Shown piece by piece: positions 52,028-61,989 of a DNA stretch of 64,000 bases. Location: contig JAQXVT010000035.1 in NCBI GenBank assembly GCA_029225065.1, positions 106,922 through 170,921 of the forward strand, read 5' to 3'. The DNA comes from Lachnospiraceae bacterium (lineage in GTDB: Bacteria > Bacillota > Clostridia > Lachnospirales > Lachnospiraceae). The notes under the pieces are model-generated. The model saw only the letters and a list, made by a program, of their open reading frames with translations. It had not been told where the DNA came from and did no database searches. Both the position numbers and the translations under genes were made by a program. Positions within the stretch are counted from its first letter, which is position 1; each line of letters opens with the position of its first letter.

Positions 52028-53713
52028 ATGGGATTCAAATCAGACATTGAAATTGCACAGGAGACAGAGATGCTGCCGATCACAGAGATCGCGAAAAAAG
52101 CAGGAATTGATTCCAAATATCTGGAGCAGTACGGTAATTATAAAGCAAAAATTGACTATAACCTCTTAAAAGAGACTGACAAAAAAGATGGCAAGCTGAT
52201 CCTCGTTACCGCGATCAATCCGACACCGGCAGGCGAGGGAAAGACCACAACGACCGTAGGTCTGGCAGACGGTATGCAGAAGCTTGGCAAGAATGTAATG
52301 GTAGCACTTCGTGAGCCGTCACTTGGACCGGTGTTTGGTGTAAAAGGAGGAGCAGCAGGCGGCGGATATGCACAGGTTGTTCCGATGGAGGATATCAACC
52401 TTCACTTTACCGGTGACTTCCATGCAATCGGCGCAGCAAACAATCTGCTTGCAGCAATGATTGATAACCATATTTATCAGGGCAACGAGCTGAATATTGA
52501 TCCGAGAAAGATCACCTGGAGAAGATGCGTGGATATGAATGACCGTCAGCTGCGTTTCGTCGTAGACGGACTTGGCGGAAAGACAAACGGAATGCCGAGA
52601 GAGGATGGCTACGATATCACCGTTGCATCCGAGATCATGGCAGTTCTGTGTCTGGCAAATGACATTTCCGACCTTAAGAAACGTCTGGCAAGAATCATCA
52701 TCGGATATACATATGGAAAAGTGGCAGAGCAGAAGCCGGTAACGGCAGGTGATCTTCACGCAGAAGGCGCAATGTGTGCACTGCTCAAAGATGCCCTGAA
52801 GCCGAACCTTGTACAGACGCTGGAGCATGTACCGGCAATCGTACACGGTGGACCGTTTGCAAATATCGCACATGGCTGCAACTCCGTCATCGCAACAAAG
52901 ATGGCACTGAAGCTTGGCGATTATGCGATCACAGAGGCTGGATTCGGTGCAGACCTCGGTGCTGAGAAGTTCCTGGATATCAAATGCCGTATGGCCGGAC
53001 TGAAGCCGAGCGCAGTCGTTATCGTGGCAACGGTTCGCGCACTGAAATACAATGGCGGCGTGGCAAAGGCCGATCTGAACACTGAGAATATCGAGGCGCT
53101 GGAGAAGGGTATCCCGAACCTGCTTAAGCACGTTTCCAACATTAAGAATGTATACAAGCTTCCGTGCGTTGTAGCAATCAATGCATTCCCGACCGATACA
53201 AAGGCAGAGCTTGATTTCGTAGAAGCAAAATGCAAGGAGCTCGGCGTAAACGTTGCACTCTCCGAAGTATGGGCAAAGGGCGGCGAAGGCGGCATCAAGC
53301 TGGCAGAGGAAGTCATCCGTCTGTGCGAGGAGCCGAATGACTTTACCTACAGCTATGAGCTGGAAGGCACGATTGAGGAGAAGATCAACCAGATTGTACA
53401 GAAGATTTACGGCGGCAAGAGAGCAGTCCTGACGGCAAATGCGCAGAAGCAGGCAAAACAGCTTGAGGCGATGGGCTATGGTGACTGCCCGATCTGCATG
53501 GCGAAGACACAGTACTCCCTGACTGATGATCAGACGAAGCTCGGCGCACCGACTGATTTTGAGATTACCGTGCGCAACCTGAAGATTTCCGCAGGTGCAG
53601 GCTTTATCGTAGCCTTGACCGGTGAGATCATGACGATGCCGGGTCTGCCGAAGCGTCCGGCTGCAGAGCGGATCGACGTGGATGAGACCGGAAAGATTTC
53701 CGGATTATTCTAA
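52028..53713 (+). CDS. fhs: Formate-tetrahydrofolate ligase
   Basis: 561 residues; joins formate to THF with ATP to give 10-formyl-THF for purines, formyl-Met and, in acetogens, the Wood-Ljungdahl pathway. P-loop [18 protein letters not shown], then [39 protein letters not shown], and [13 protein letters not shown]. Strong AAAGGAG site. Very codon-biased, suggesting high expression. Controlled by the ZTP riboswitch; the formate channel follows. Confidence 0.97.
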   Translation: MGFKSDIEIAQETEMLPITEIAKKAGIDSKYLEQYGNYKAKIDYNLLKETDKKDGKLILVTAINPTPAGEGKTTTTVGLADGMQKLGKNVMVALREPSLGPVFGVKGGAAGGGYAQVVPMEDINLHFTGDFHAIGAANNLLAAMIDNHIYQGNELNIDPRKITWRRCVDMNDRQLRFVVDGLGGKTNGMPREDGYDITVASEIMAVLCLANDISDLKKRLARIIIGYTYGKVAEQKPVTAGDLHAEGAMCALLKDALKPNLVQTLEHVPAIVHGGPFANIAHGCNSVIATKMALKLGDYAITEAGFGADLGAEKFLDIKCRMAGLKPSAVVIVATVRALKYNGGVAKADLNTENIEALEKGIPNLLKHVSNIKNVYKLPCVVAINAFPTDTKAELDFVEAKCKELGVNVALSEVWAKGGEGGIKLAEEVIRLCEEPNDFTYSYELEGTIEEKINQIVQKIYGGKRAVLTANAQKQAKQLEAMGYGDCPICMAKTQYSLTDDQTKLGAPTDFEITVRNLKISAGAGFIVALTGEIMTMPGLPKRPAAERIDVDETGKISGLF

Positions 53714-53754
53714 GCAGATCAGTGTGCTGCAAAGCGGCAGGAGAAAGAATCGGA

Positions 53755-53788
53755 TGCATCAGGAGCGGAAGGGTCTGCTCCTGATGCA
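53755..53788 (+). repeat. Covarying hairpin element, copy A
   Basis: TGCATCAGGAGC (53755-53766) pairs perfectly with GCTCCTGATGCA (53777-53788), then ACTGT and, further on, GGGAGAAATA. No U-tract. It is in the leader of the formate-channel gene and matches copy B at 56092 in sequence and fold. Confidence 0.7.
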
Positions 53789-53849
53789 CTGTAAAGCGGG
53801 AGAAATACGAATATCCGCCTGATGAGGCGGCGCGGGAGGATGGGTTGCC

Positions 53850-54629
53850 ATGTTTAAAGAGGAAGTCACAGCGGTTGGAAATGCCGCAAAGGGAAAATTA
53901 AATTTACTGGAAAATAATTTCGCGGGGTACGTTCTGATGTCGGTTCTGGCCGGAATGTACATCGCACTCGGAAGTATCCTGATGGGGATTGTCGGCGGAG
54001 TATTTACCGGAGGCGGTGCATTTTCCACGAAGCTTGCATGTGGAATTGTCTTTTCTGTCGGCCTTTGCTTCGTGACAATGGCAGGTGCGGAGCTTTTCAC
54101 CGGAAACAATCTTGTGATGACGATCGGAGGCCTGAAAAAGACAGTATCCTGGGGCGGTGTCGTAAAACTCTGGGTGGTATGCTGGATTGGAAATCTGATC
54201 GGATCTGTGGTTTCAGCAGCGATCTTTACCATGACCGGCATTCCGGGAAGCGGAGACATCGGCGCATTTTTCGCAAATACAGCGGCAACAAAAATGGGCG
54301 GAACCCCGGCAAACCTGTTTGCGAAAGCCATCCTGTGCAACATCTGCGTATGCGTAGCCATCTGGTGCGGCACAAAGCTGAAATCAGAGGGCGCAAAGAT
54401 TGCAATGAACTTCTGCTGCGTGACGACATTTGTAACGTGCGGCTTTGAGCACAGCATTGCAAATATGACGTTCCTCTCCATCGGGCTGATGAATCCAAAC
54501 GGTATGACAGGCATTACAATGGGCGGTTTCTGGTACAATCTTGCGATTGTGACGCTCGGAAATATGGTGGGCGGTATCCTGTTTGTGGCAATCCCGTATT
54601 ATCTGATTTCGGGGATTAAAGAGAAATAA
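53850..54629 (+). CDS. Formate/nitrite transporter family channel
   Basis: A 259-residue pentameric membrane channel of the FNT family. Six helices; family motifs LAGMYIALGSILMG, AGAELFTGNNLVMT and GFEHSIANMTFLSIG. It likely moves formate, given its location 136 bases after fhs. ATG 53850 has an AGGATGGG site, which is modest. Confidence 0.9.
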   Translation: MFKEEVTAVGNAAKGKLNLLENNFAGYVLMSVLAGMYIALGSILMGIVGGVFTGGGAFSTKLACGIVFSVGLCFVTMAGAELFTGNNLVMTIGGLKKTVSWGGVVKLWVVCWIGNLIGSVVSAAIFTMTGIPGSGDIGAFFANTAATKMGGTPANLFAKAILCNICVCVAIWCGTKLKSEGAKIAMNFCCVTTFVTCGFEHSIANMTFLSIGLMNPNGMTGITMGGFWYNLAIVTLGNMVGGILFVAIPYYLISGIKEK

Positions 54630-54706
54630 AAAAACGGCCGGTGGGCTGTGGTCTGATCATCAAAGTTGACGGCAAATATCTACATTAAGTAAGAATAAGA
54701 AAGAGG

Positions 54707-54752
54707 AAACATCCCGGCAGAAGCAGACGATGCTTTGACCGGGATGTTTTTT
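54707..54752 (+). terminator. Terminator after the FNT gene
   Basis: AACATCCCGG (54708-54717) with CCGGGATGTT (54739-54748) and TTTTTT at 54747-54752. Confidence 0.8.
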
Positions 54753-54780
54753 CATTTTGCCAGATGAATTGGCGTGAGAG

Positions 54781-55284
54781 CTACTTTGCTTCGGCACGCT
54801 GCAAAATTCCCGAGATAACAGAGAGCAGCAACTGTGAGGTATATCGGTTTTCGGTCGGCGCTGTGATGCCGTCAGTGCTCTGCTGCGTGAGTACCTGAGC
54901 GGAGATATGTTCAAAAGCGGGAGAGACAAGCGGAAAGGCAGCCGCAGTCGCTTCGCTTAAGTTTACGAGTCGGATTGATTGGATGCGGTCCGCATTCAGC
55001 GTGACTTCCACGTCGGCCGCGGAATCCCCGAGCGAGACAGAAGAGGTGTAGACACCGGGAACGTAGCGGGAATTTTGAACGGCGGTACTGTTATTCTTCG
55101 TAAAGCCGGTATCGGCTCCAGTGGTACTTTGCGCTGTGTCCGGCAGAACCTGTCCGTCTTTTTTTGCCTTTGGAGAAAACATGAGAACGAGGCAGACGAT
55201 GAGCAGGATCCCGAAAAAGAGCAGGAGAAGTGTGTAGATAAGGCTGCGCAGTTTAAAAACAAGGATTTTAGGGCTGGAATTCAT
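54781..55284 (-). CDS. Membrane-anchored protein with degenerate FMN-binding-like domain
   Basis: A 167-residue protein with one N-terminal helix (LIYTLLLLFFGILLIVCLVLMF), a polar linker and a small domain YVPGVYTSSVSLGDSAADVE, then VTLNADRIQSIRLVNLSE. The latter looks like the FMN_bind fold of RnfG/NqrC proteins, but the place where SGATxT should carry flavin reads DGITAPTENRYTS, so covalent flavin attachment is unlikely. Function unknown. Faces outward by topology. Confidence 0.6.
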   Translation of the reverse strand: MNSSPKILVFKLRSLIYTLLLLFFGILLIVCLVLMFSPKAKKDGQVLPDTAQSTTGADTGFTKNNSTAVQNSRYVPGVYTSSVSLGDSAADVEVTLNADRIQSIRLVNLSEATAAAFPLVSPAFEHISAQVLTQQSTDGITAPTENRYTSQLLLSVISGILQRAEAK

Positions 55285-55356
55285 TTGAGGCTCCGCAAAA
55301 GATAAGATTTGCTATACTATATGTCAGAATGGCAGAGGGCAGAACCGTCCAACTGG

Positions 55357-55385
55357 TTGCGGTACAAAAAAAATGATGGTATGAT
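55357..55385 (+). promoter_or_regulatory. Putative promoter of the Asp-rich lipoprotein
   Basis: TTGCGG, 17 bases, TATGAT, 160 bases before the start. Confidence 0.4.
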
Positions 55386-55547
55386 AAGCAAAAAAATACA
55401 AAGTAAAAATAAGGGAAGATCGAAAGTGGCATTTGGCCGCAGCACATCATTTTGTGGCTTTGCGGCAGAATAAAATTTGGGATTCCGGTGCATATTACAG
55501 GTACAGGTGTAGCTGCCTGGGGAATCTGTAGAAAAAGGAGATCAGAT

Positions 55548-56009
55548 ATGATGCGCTGGAAAAAAGAAGTGTTGTGTGTGCTTTGCGTCTGCGCGGTCTG
55601 CGCGCTTGGCGGCTGCGGCAACCGGAATGATCAGAAATCCAATCCGCAGTCGGAGACGATCACAGACAAAAACGGTGATGTACAAAGTGAAATGGGGAAC
55701 AATGCCGGAGATAACACGCTGATTCCGGATGACGGAACCGGCGGCGATGTCACAGACGGTGTGGAAAATCGCATGGATACTGCAGATCCGGGGAATACAG
55801 CGGTTCCTGACGGCACCGCAAATGGCACCGTAAATGATGTCACAGACGACAGCAATGTAAATGATGTCACGGACAACGGAAACGGTGTCGGCGGAGCGGC
55901 AAAGGATATCGTTGATGGCATCGGCGATGCCGGAAAAGATATCATCGACGGTGTGGAAGACGCAGGGGATGCGCTTGTAGGAGAAGAGCCTGCAGATACG
56001 GTGCAGTAA
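55548..56009 (+). CDS. Small Asp/Gly/Val-rich lipoprotein
   Basis: 153 residues from ATG 55548 (AAAAAGGAG site; the frame is open from 55452 but unsupported). Signal peptide and lipobox ALGGC (Cys near residue 23). The mature part has no folded domain that I recognise: it is Asn/Asp/Gly/Thr-rich with repeats such as VNDVTDDSNVNDVTDN and DIVDGIGDAGKDIIDGVEDA. Function unknown; a cell-surface spacer or metal-binding tail is possible. Confidence 0.65.
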   Translation: MMRWKKEVLCVLCVCAVCALGGCGNRNDQKSNPQSETITDKNGDVQSEMGNNAGDNTLIPDDGTGGDVTDGVENRMDTADPGNTAVPDGTANGTVNDVTDDSNVNDVTDNGNGVGGAAKDIVDGIGDAGKDIIDGVEDAGDALVGEEPADTVQ

Positions 56010-56091
56010 TTGTGTCAGGTCTGGTATGCCAATCACCTGAAGCGGGTAAATTCCATGCGAGGCCGTGCAGAAAAATCAGCGGTAAATGATC

Positions 56092-56125
56092 TTTATCAGG
56101 AGTGGCAGAGGCTGCTCCTGATAAA
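56092..56125 (+). repeat. Covarying hairpin element, copy B
   Basis: TTTATCAGGAG (56092-56102) pairs perfectly with CTCCTGATAAA (56115-56125), then CTGTC and, 16 bases on, GGAGAAATA. Compared with copy A, three stem positions differ with both strands changed. Lies 140 bases before hisA. Confidence 0.7.
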
Positions 56126-56265
56126 CTGTCCTGTTATTACTGGAGAAATAAAATGCAGCCCATTAGAGAGTAAAACTTGCACAAAATCACCGAAGAAGAA
56201 AATGTAATTTTCGGAGCTTGTGAAGGAAGAAGAAATAAGAAAATACAGAAAGAGGAGGAACTGCC

Positions 56266-57042
56266 ATGAAATTTCGCCCATGCATTGATATACATAATGG
56301 AAAGGTAAAGCAGATCGTCGGAGGAAGCCTGAATGATTTTGGGGATCAGGCAAAGGAAAATTTTATCTCGGAAAAGGACGCGGCCTTTTACGCGCGCTGC
56401 TATCAGAGAGACGGCTTAAAGGGCGGCCATGTGATTCTGCTCAACCCGAAGACCTCGCCGTATTATGAGGAGACGAAACGGCAGGCGCTGCTTGCGCTGT
56501 CGCAGGCAAAAGGAACCTTACAGGTCGGCGGCGGAATCACGGAGGAAAATGCGGAGGAATTTTTAAACGCTGGTGCATCCCATGTGATTGTAACATCGTA
56601 TGTATTTCAGGATGGAAGAATCAACTATGAAAATCTGGAGAAAATCGTAAAAGTAGTTGGAAAAGAGCTGCTTGTGCTGGATTTGAGCTGCCGGAAAAAA
56701 GAAGGAGCGTATTATATTGTGACGGACCGCTGGCAGAAATTTACGGAGGAGGTGCTCTCAGAACAGCTGCTTGATACGCTGAAATCGTACTGCGATGAAT
56801 TTCTTGTCCATGCAGCTGACGTGGAGGGAAAGTCAAAAGGAATCGAAACAGAGGTTGCAGGGCTGCTCGGAGCATGGGGCAAGGCACCTGTGACGTATGC
56901 GGGAGGCGTCGGAAGCTATGATGATCTGGAGCAGCTCCGCCTGCTTGGAAGAGACCGCGTGGATGTCACGGTCGGAAGTGCGCTTGATCTGTTCGGCGGG
57001 CCGCTGCCCTATCGAAAGATTCTTGAATTGTGTGAAAAATAA
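56266..57042 (+). CDS. hisA: HisA isomerase of the eukaryotic type
   Basis: 258 residues; a TIM-barrel ProFAR isomerase of histidine synthesis (step before HisF/H release AICAR). It starts FRPCIDIHNGKVKQIVGGSL, with LQVGGGITEENAEEFLNAGA and TYAGGVGSYDDLEQLRLLG as the two phosphate-binding halves. The FRPCIDIHNGKVKQIVG start and length match the eukaryotic HIS6-like form rather than the common bacterial HisA (PAIDL..G). No other his gene is in the window, so it stands alone. Site AGGAGG, ATG 56266. Confidence 0.87.
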   Translation: MKFRPCIDIHNGKVKQIVGGSLNDFGDQAKENFISEKDAAFYARCYQRDGLKGGHVILLNPKTSPYYEETKRQALLALSQAKGTLQVGGGITEENAEEFLNAGASHVIVTSYVFQDGRINYENLEKIVKVVGKELLVLDLSCRKKEGAYYIVTDRWQKFTEEVLSEQLLDTLKSYCDEFLVHAADVEGKSKGIETEVAGLLGAWGKAPVTYAGGVGSYDDLEQLRLLGRDRVDVTVGSALDLFGGPLPYRKILELCEK

Positions 57043-57083
57043 TTGAAAAAAGTGAGAAAAAAGAATAAAATTGAAAAATTTCA

Positions 57084-57111
57084 TTGAAAAAATATGGAAC
57101 TGTGTTATAAT
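57084..57111 (+). promoter_or_regulatory. Promoter of hpf
   Basis: TTGAAA, 16 bases, TATAAT with an upstream TG (extended -10). Confidence 0.65.
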
Positions 57112-57188
57112 TAGACCACAGAAACCAATCAGAAAGCAAACAATATAGTTCAGATTGGTCCGAGTTTTTAAGCGAAGGAGTTGGTCAT

Positions 57189-57719
57189 ATGAAGTTTACG
57201 ATCAGTGGAAAAAACATCGAGGTTACAGAAGGACTCAGATCAACAGTAGTAGACAAGCTTGGAAAGCTTGAGCGGTATTTTACACCGGACACAGAAATTA
57301 TCGTGACGATGAGCGTCGAAAAAGAGCGTCAGAAAATAGAGGTAACGATCCCGGTCAAGGGCAATATTATCCGGTCGGAGCAGGTAAGCAATGACATGTA
57401 CGTATCCATCGATCTGGTGGAGGAAGTCATTGAGCGTCAGCTTCGCAAATACAAAGAGAAGATCGTGGCAAAGCATCAGGACGGCGGCAATTTCCGCAGA
57501 GAATTTATCGAAAAAGAGACGGAGCCGCTTGATGAGGTCAAAATCATCCGCACAAAGCATTTCGGAATGAAACCGATGTATCCGGAGGATGCATGTGTAC
57601 AGATGGAGCTTCTCGGACACAATTTCTACGTATTCCGCAACGCTGAGACCGAGGAGGTCAACGTCGTTTATAAGAGAAAAGGAAATACGTACGGACTGAT
57701 AGAACCGGAATATTCATAA
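57189..57719 (+). CDS. hpf: Ribosome hibernation-promoting factor, long form
   Basis: 176 residues. N-terminal S30AE domain (FTISGKNIEVTEGLRSTVVD ... IPVKGNIIRSEQ) binds the 30S decoding region; the C-terminal domain (KIIRTKHFGMKPMYPEDACV) lets two ribosomes pair into 100S dimers. Start ATG 57189 with AAGGAG. Own promoter and terminator. Confidence 0.95.
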   Translation: MKFTISGKNIEVTEGLRSTVVDKLGKLERYFTPDTEIIVTMSVEKERQKIEVTIPVKGNIIRSEQVSNDMYVSIDLVEEVIERQLRKYKEKIVAKHQDGGNFRREFIEKETEPLDEVKIIRTKHFGMKPMYPEDACVQMELLGHNFYVFRNAETEEVNVVYKRKGNTYGLIEPEYS

Positions 57720-57759
57720 ACGCATCAGATGCATAAAAAGGCTGCAGGAAGTCAGATGG

Positions 57760-57793
57760 ACGGGCGTGAATTGTGAACACGCCCGTTTTTTTG
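57760..57793 (+). terminator. hpf terminator
   Basis: ACGGGCGTG/CACGCCCGT perfect 9-bp stem and a seven-base T-run. Confidence 0.9.
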
Positions 57794-57809
57794 TTCATAA
57801 AAAATTTAA

Positions 57810-57838
57810 TTGTGTTGCAGTATAGAAAGTGATACAAT
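57810..57838 (+). promoter_or_regulatory. Promoter of secA
   Basis: TTGTGT, 17 bases, TACAAT preceded by TGA (extended -10). Confidence 0.5.
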
Positions 57839-57927
57839 AAACAGGAATGTTCAAAGCAGATAAAAGATCAGCGCATGAAAGGAATGCCGGTCCGGTCTGG
57901 AAATGAAACTGGAAATGGAGAAAAGTT

Positions 57928-60504
57928 ATGGCAATTAAATTTGTTGAGAAAATTTTCGGAAGCCACAGCCAGCGGGAGCTGAAGATGATCCTGCCGCTTG
58001 TCGACAAGGTAGAGAGTCTGCGGCCGCAGATGCAGGCTTTGTCGGATGAGGAGCTGCGGGGGAAGACACAGGAATATAAGACGAGATACGCAAACGGAGA
58101 ATCACTGGATTCCCTGCTCCCGGAGGCGTATGCGACGGTGCGTGAAGCGGCAAAGCGTGTCCTTAATATGGAGCATTACCGGGTACAGATCATCGGTGGT
58201 GTGATCCTGCATCAGGGACGTATCGCAGAGATGCGTACCGGTGAAGGAAAGACGCTGGTATCCACACTTCCGGCTTACTTAAATGCACTGACCGGAGAGG
58301 GCGTTCATATCGTTACGGTCAATGATTATCTGGCACACCGTGACGCATCCTGGATGGGAAAGGTGCATGAGTTCCTCGGACTTACCGTTGGATGTGTACT
58401 GAATTCCATGGACAACGACGAGAGAAGAAAACAGTACGCATGTGATATCACCTACGTAACAAATAACGAGCTGGGATTCGACTATCTGCGTGACAACATG
58501 GTTATCTATAAGGAGCAGCTGGTACAAAGAGATCTGGCCTATGCGATCATCGACGAGGTCGACTCAGTCCTGATCGACGAGGCACGTACTCCGCTGATTA
58601 TTTCCGGCCAGAGCGGCAAGTCGACGAAGCTGTATGAGATCTGCGATATTCTGGCAAGACAGCTGGAGTGCGGCGAGGCGAGCGGCGAAGTCACGAAGAT
58701 GACGGCTCTGATGGGTGAGGAGATCACCGAGACCGGAGATTTTATCGTCAATGAGAAGGATAAGATCGTCAACCTGACCGAGCAGGGCGTCAAGAAGGTG
58801 GAGCAGTTCTTCCACATCGACAACTTTGCAGATCCGGAGAACCTTGAAATCCAGCACAACGTGGATCTTGCACTGCGTGCGCACAACCTGATGTTCCGCG
58901 ATCAGGATTACGTCGTAAAGGATGATCAGGTCATGATCGTCGATGAATTTACCGGACGTATCATGCCGGGACGTCGTTATTCTGACGGTCTGCATCAGGC
59001 AATCGAGGCAAAAGAGCATGTGAAGGTAAAACGTGAGAGCAAGACCCTTGCGACGATCACGTTCCAGAACTTCTTCAATAAATACAAAAAGAAATCCGGT
59101 ATGACCGGTACGGCACTTACTGAGGAAAAAGAGTTCCGTGATATCTACGGCATGGACGTTGTCGAGATTCCGACAAACCGTCCGGTACAGCGTATCGATT
59201 ACGATGATGCCGTTTACATGACGAAAAAAGAGAAATATCATGCAGTGGTAGAGGCCGTCAAGGAGGCACATGCCAAGGGTCAGCCGGTTCTTGTCGGCAC
59301 GATCACGATTGACGTTTCCGAGCACATCAGCAACATGCTGCGCCGTGAGGGCATCCAGCACAAGGTATTGAATGCAAAATTCCATGAGCTTGAGGCGGAA
59401 ATCGTTGCGGATGCCGGTGTACACGGAGCGGTTACGATCGCGACGAACATGGCAGGCCGTGGTACGGATATTAAGCTGGACGATGAGGCAAGGGCAGCCG
59501 GAGGTCTGAAGATCATTGGTACCGAGCGTCATGAGTCAAGACGTATTGATAATCAGCTGCGTGGACGTTCCGGACGTCAGGGAGACCCGGGAGAATCCCG
59601 TTTCTACATTTCTCTGGAGGACGATCTGATGCGTCTGTTCGGTTCTGAGAAGATGATGAAGGTCTTCCAGTCCCTCGGCGTACAGGAGAACGACCAGATC
59701 GAGCACAAGATGCTTTCCAGCGCGATTGAGAAGGCACAGATGAAGATCGAGTCGAACAACTTTGCAGTCCGCAAGAACCTGCTCGAGTACGACCAGGTCA
59801 ACAACGAGCAGCGTGAGATTATTTACTCTGAGAGACGCCGCGTATTAAACGGAGAGAGCATGCGTGAGTCCATCTTCAAGATGATCACGGACATCGTGGA
59901 CAATTCCGTAGACATGTGCTTCGGTGAAAATTCGAATCAGGAGGACTGGGATGCGAAGGAACTCAACTCCGTTCTGCTTCCGACGATTCCGCTTGAGCCG
60001 GTAACCCAGGAAACCCTGGAAAAAATCGGCAGCAAGAATGAACTCAAGCAGCAGCTCAAGGAGCAGGCAGTCAAGCTGTACGAGGCAAAAGAGGCAGAGT
60101 TCCCGGAAAAAGAGCAGCTTCGTGAGCTGGAGCGTGTCATCCTTCTGAAGGTAATCGACCGCAAGTGGATGGATCATATCGATGATATGGATCAGCTGCG
60201 TCAGGGTATCGGACTGCAGGCATACGGCCAGAGAGATCCGCTGGTTGAGTACAAGATGAGCGCATATGAGATGTTTGACGCGATGAGCGCAGGCATTCAG
60301 GAGGATACCGTCCGTCTGCTGTTCCACGTAAAGGTAGAGCAGAAGGTAGAGCGCGAGGAGGTTGCGAAGGTGACCGGTACAAACAAGGATGAGTCCGGCC
60401 CGAGAGCACCGAAGAAGCGCGCGGCGGACAAGGTATACCCGAACGATCCGTGTCCGTGCGGAAGCGGAAAGAAATACAAGCAGTGCTGCGGCCGCAAGGC
60501 TTGA
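57928..60504 (+). CDS. secA: Preprotein translocase ATPase SecA
   Basis: 858 residues; drives proteins through SecYEG. Walker [21 protein letters not shown], Walker B region [20 protein letters not shown], the preprotein cross-linking domain, second nucleotide domain ([37 protein letters not shown]), helical scaffold and C-terminal zinc finger [13 protein letters not shown]. Length normal. It would export the window's signal-peptide proteins (surface protein, lipoproteins, LCP). Confidence 0.98.
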   Translation: MAIKFVEKIFGSHSQRELKMILPLVDKVESLRPQMQALSDEELRGKTQEYKTRYANGESLDSLLPEAYATVREAAKRVLNMEHYRVQIIGGVILHQGRIAEMRTGEGKTLVSTLPAYLNALTGEGVHIVTVNDYLAHRDASWMGKVHEFLGLTVGCVLNSMDNDERRKQYACDITYVTNNELGFDYLRDNMVIYKEQLVQRDLAYAIIDEVDSVLIDEARTPLIISGQSGKSTKLYEICDILARQLECGEASGEVTKMTALMGEEITETGDFIVNEKDKIVNLTEQGVKKVEQFFHIDNFADPENLEIQHNVDLALRAHNLMFRDQDYVVKDDQVMIVDEFTGRIMPGRRYSDGLHQAIEAKEHVKVKRESKTLATITFQNFFNKYKKKSGMTGTALTEEKEFRDIYGMDVVEIPTNRPVQRIDYDDAVYMTKKEKYHAVVEAVKEAHAKGQPVLVGTITIDVSEHISNMLRREGIQHKVLNAKFHELEAEIVADAGVHGAVTIATNMAGRGTDIKLDDEARAAGGLKIIGTERHESRRIDNQLRGRSGRQGDPGESRFYISLEDDLMRLFGSEKMMKVFQSLGVQENDQIEHKMLSSAIEKAQMKIESNNFAVRKNLLEYDQVNNEQREIIYSERRRVLNGESMRESIFKMITDIVDNSVDMCFGENSNQEDWDAKELNSVLLPTIPLEPVTQETLEKIGSKNELKQQLKEQAVKLYEAKEAEFPEKEQLRELERVILLKVIDRKWMDHIDDMDQLRQGIGLQAYGQRDPLVEYKMSAYEMFDAMSAGIQEDTVRLLFHVKVEQKVEREEVAKVTGTNKDESGPRAPKKRAADKVYPNDPCPCGSGKKYKQCCGRKA

Positions 60505-60616
60505 TGGGGCAGTACGAATAAAAATAAAAAGTTTGTTTTGGGCTGCGGCAGCGCGGTAAGGCGCCGCTGCAGTCTGTCTGTAAAGAAAAATAATAGATAA
60601 GAAAGCGGGTGAAACT

Positions 60617-61745
60617 ATGGTAGAACTGGATCAGTTCAAAAGTATTTTAAACAGTTATACGAAACCATTAGTGGAAGTGAGGGATTCACTTTGACCTGGT
60701 AAACAAAGAGCAGAAAATCCAGGAGATGGAGCGTAAGATGGAGGAACCGGACTTCTGGGATGTCCCGGAACGGTCCCAGCAGCACATGAAGACGCTCAGT
60801 GACTTAAAAGAGGACGTGGCCACCTACAAAAAGCTGCAGGATCAGTACGAGGAGATCGAGCTGATGATTGAGATGGGCTACGAGGAAAATGATCCGGATG
60901 TTGTTCCGGAGATTGAGGAGATGCTGCAGAATTTTCAGGAAACCTTCGATGCAATCCGGATCAAGACGCTGCTTTCCGGTGAGTACGATACGCACGATGC
61001 GATTGTGACGCTTCACGCAGGAGCCGGCGGTACCGAGTCGTGTGACTGGGCCTCCATGCTTTACCGCATGTATACGAGATGGGCGGACAAGAAGGGATTT
61101 TCCATCGAGGTACTTGATTACCTTGACGGTGATGAAGCCGGTATCAAGTCTGTGACCTTCCAGGTCAACGGGTTAAATGCATACGGATATCTGAAATCAG
61201 AGCGCGGCGTTCACCGTCTGGTCCGGATTTCTCCGTTCAATGCAGCTGGCAAGCGCCAGACTTCCTTTGTGAGCTGCGATGTCATGCCGGACATTGAGGA
61301 GGATGTTGACGTTGAGATCAATCCGGACGATTTGCGAATTGATACGTACCGTTCCAGCGGTGCAGGTGGTCAGCACATCAACAAGACCTCATCTGCAATC
61401 CGTATCACGCATCTGCCGACCGGTATCGTGGTACAGTGCCAGAATGAGCGTTCCCAGCATCAGAACAAGGATAAGGCGATGCAGATGCTGAAAGCAAAGC
61501 TGTATCTGCTCAAGCAGCAGGAAAATGCAGAGAAGGCATCCGGTATCCGCGGCGAGGTGAAGGAGATCGGTTGGGGCAATCAGATCCGTTCCTACGTCAT
61601 GCAGCCGTATACAATGGTCAAGGATCATCGTACGAATGCAGAGACCGGAAATGTGGACAGCGTGATGGACGGAAATATTGATCTGTTTATCAATGCATAT
61701 CTGAAGTGGATTTCTGTCGGAGGTACGACCGAGGAAGAAGCATAA
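60617..61745 (+). CDS. prfB: Peptide chain release factor 2, made by +1 frameshift
   Basis: Two frames make one protein of about 375 residues: ATG 60617 to CTT 60689, in-frame TGA 60692-60694, then a +1 shift into GAC (60693) and on to 61745. The shift site CTTTGAC and an upstream SD-like GAGGGA are the classic autoregulatory signal: low RF2 lets the ribosome slip. RF2 marks: RISPFNAAGKRQTSF with the SPF tripeptide that reads UGA and the catalytic GGQ in YRSSGAGGQHINKTSSAIR. It recognises UAA and UGA stops. Lies 112 bases after secA, its usual neighbour. Confidence 0.96.
60675..60695 (+). promoter_or_regulatory. Programmed +1 frameshift signal in prfB
   Basis: AGTGAGGGA (SD-like, 60675-60684 region), five bases, then CTT-TGA-C at 60689-60695. 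Confidence 0.92.
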
Positions 61746-61820
61746 AGACTGAGCATAAAGGTAAGTCCGCCAGGGACATTTTGTGCAGGTGAAAATAAAA
61801 ATAACAGAAAAAATGAAATG

Positions 61821-61850
61821 GGGGATGCGGTTTTCACGCATTTCCTTTTT
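61821..61850 (+). terminator. prfB terminator
   Basis: GGGGATGCG (61821-61829) pairs with CGCATTTCC (61837-61845) with two G-U pairs, followed by TTTTT. Confidence 0.8.
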
Positions 61851-61989
61851 CATATAAGAGTGTTTTCCTGTTTATTGTATGGAGAAAAGGCTTGCGAAGT
61901 GCAGGAAAATGTGATAATATCCTTGGAGTGTACACAAACGTACACGATGCACAAACACGACACAGAAATACAGGAGGGACAGGGGCGGT

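Noticed and set aside
58564..59532. 322-residue minus-strand frame opposite secA
   Set aside because: Antisense of conserved SecA motifs; no ribosome site.
60540..60580. GC-rich self-complementary stretch after secA as a terminator
   Set aside because: Pairing is interrupted and no T-run follows; too weak to list.
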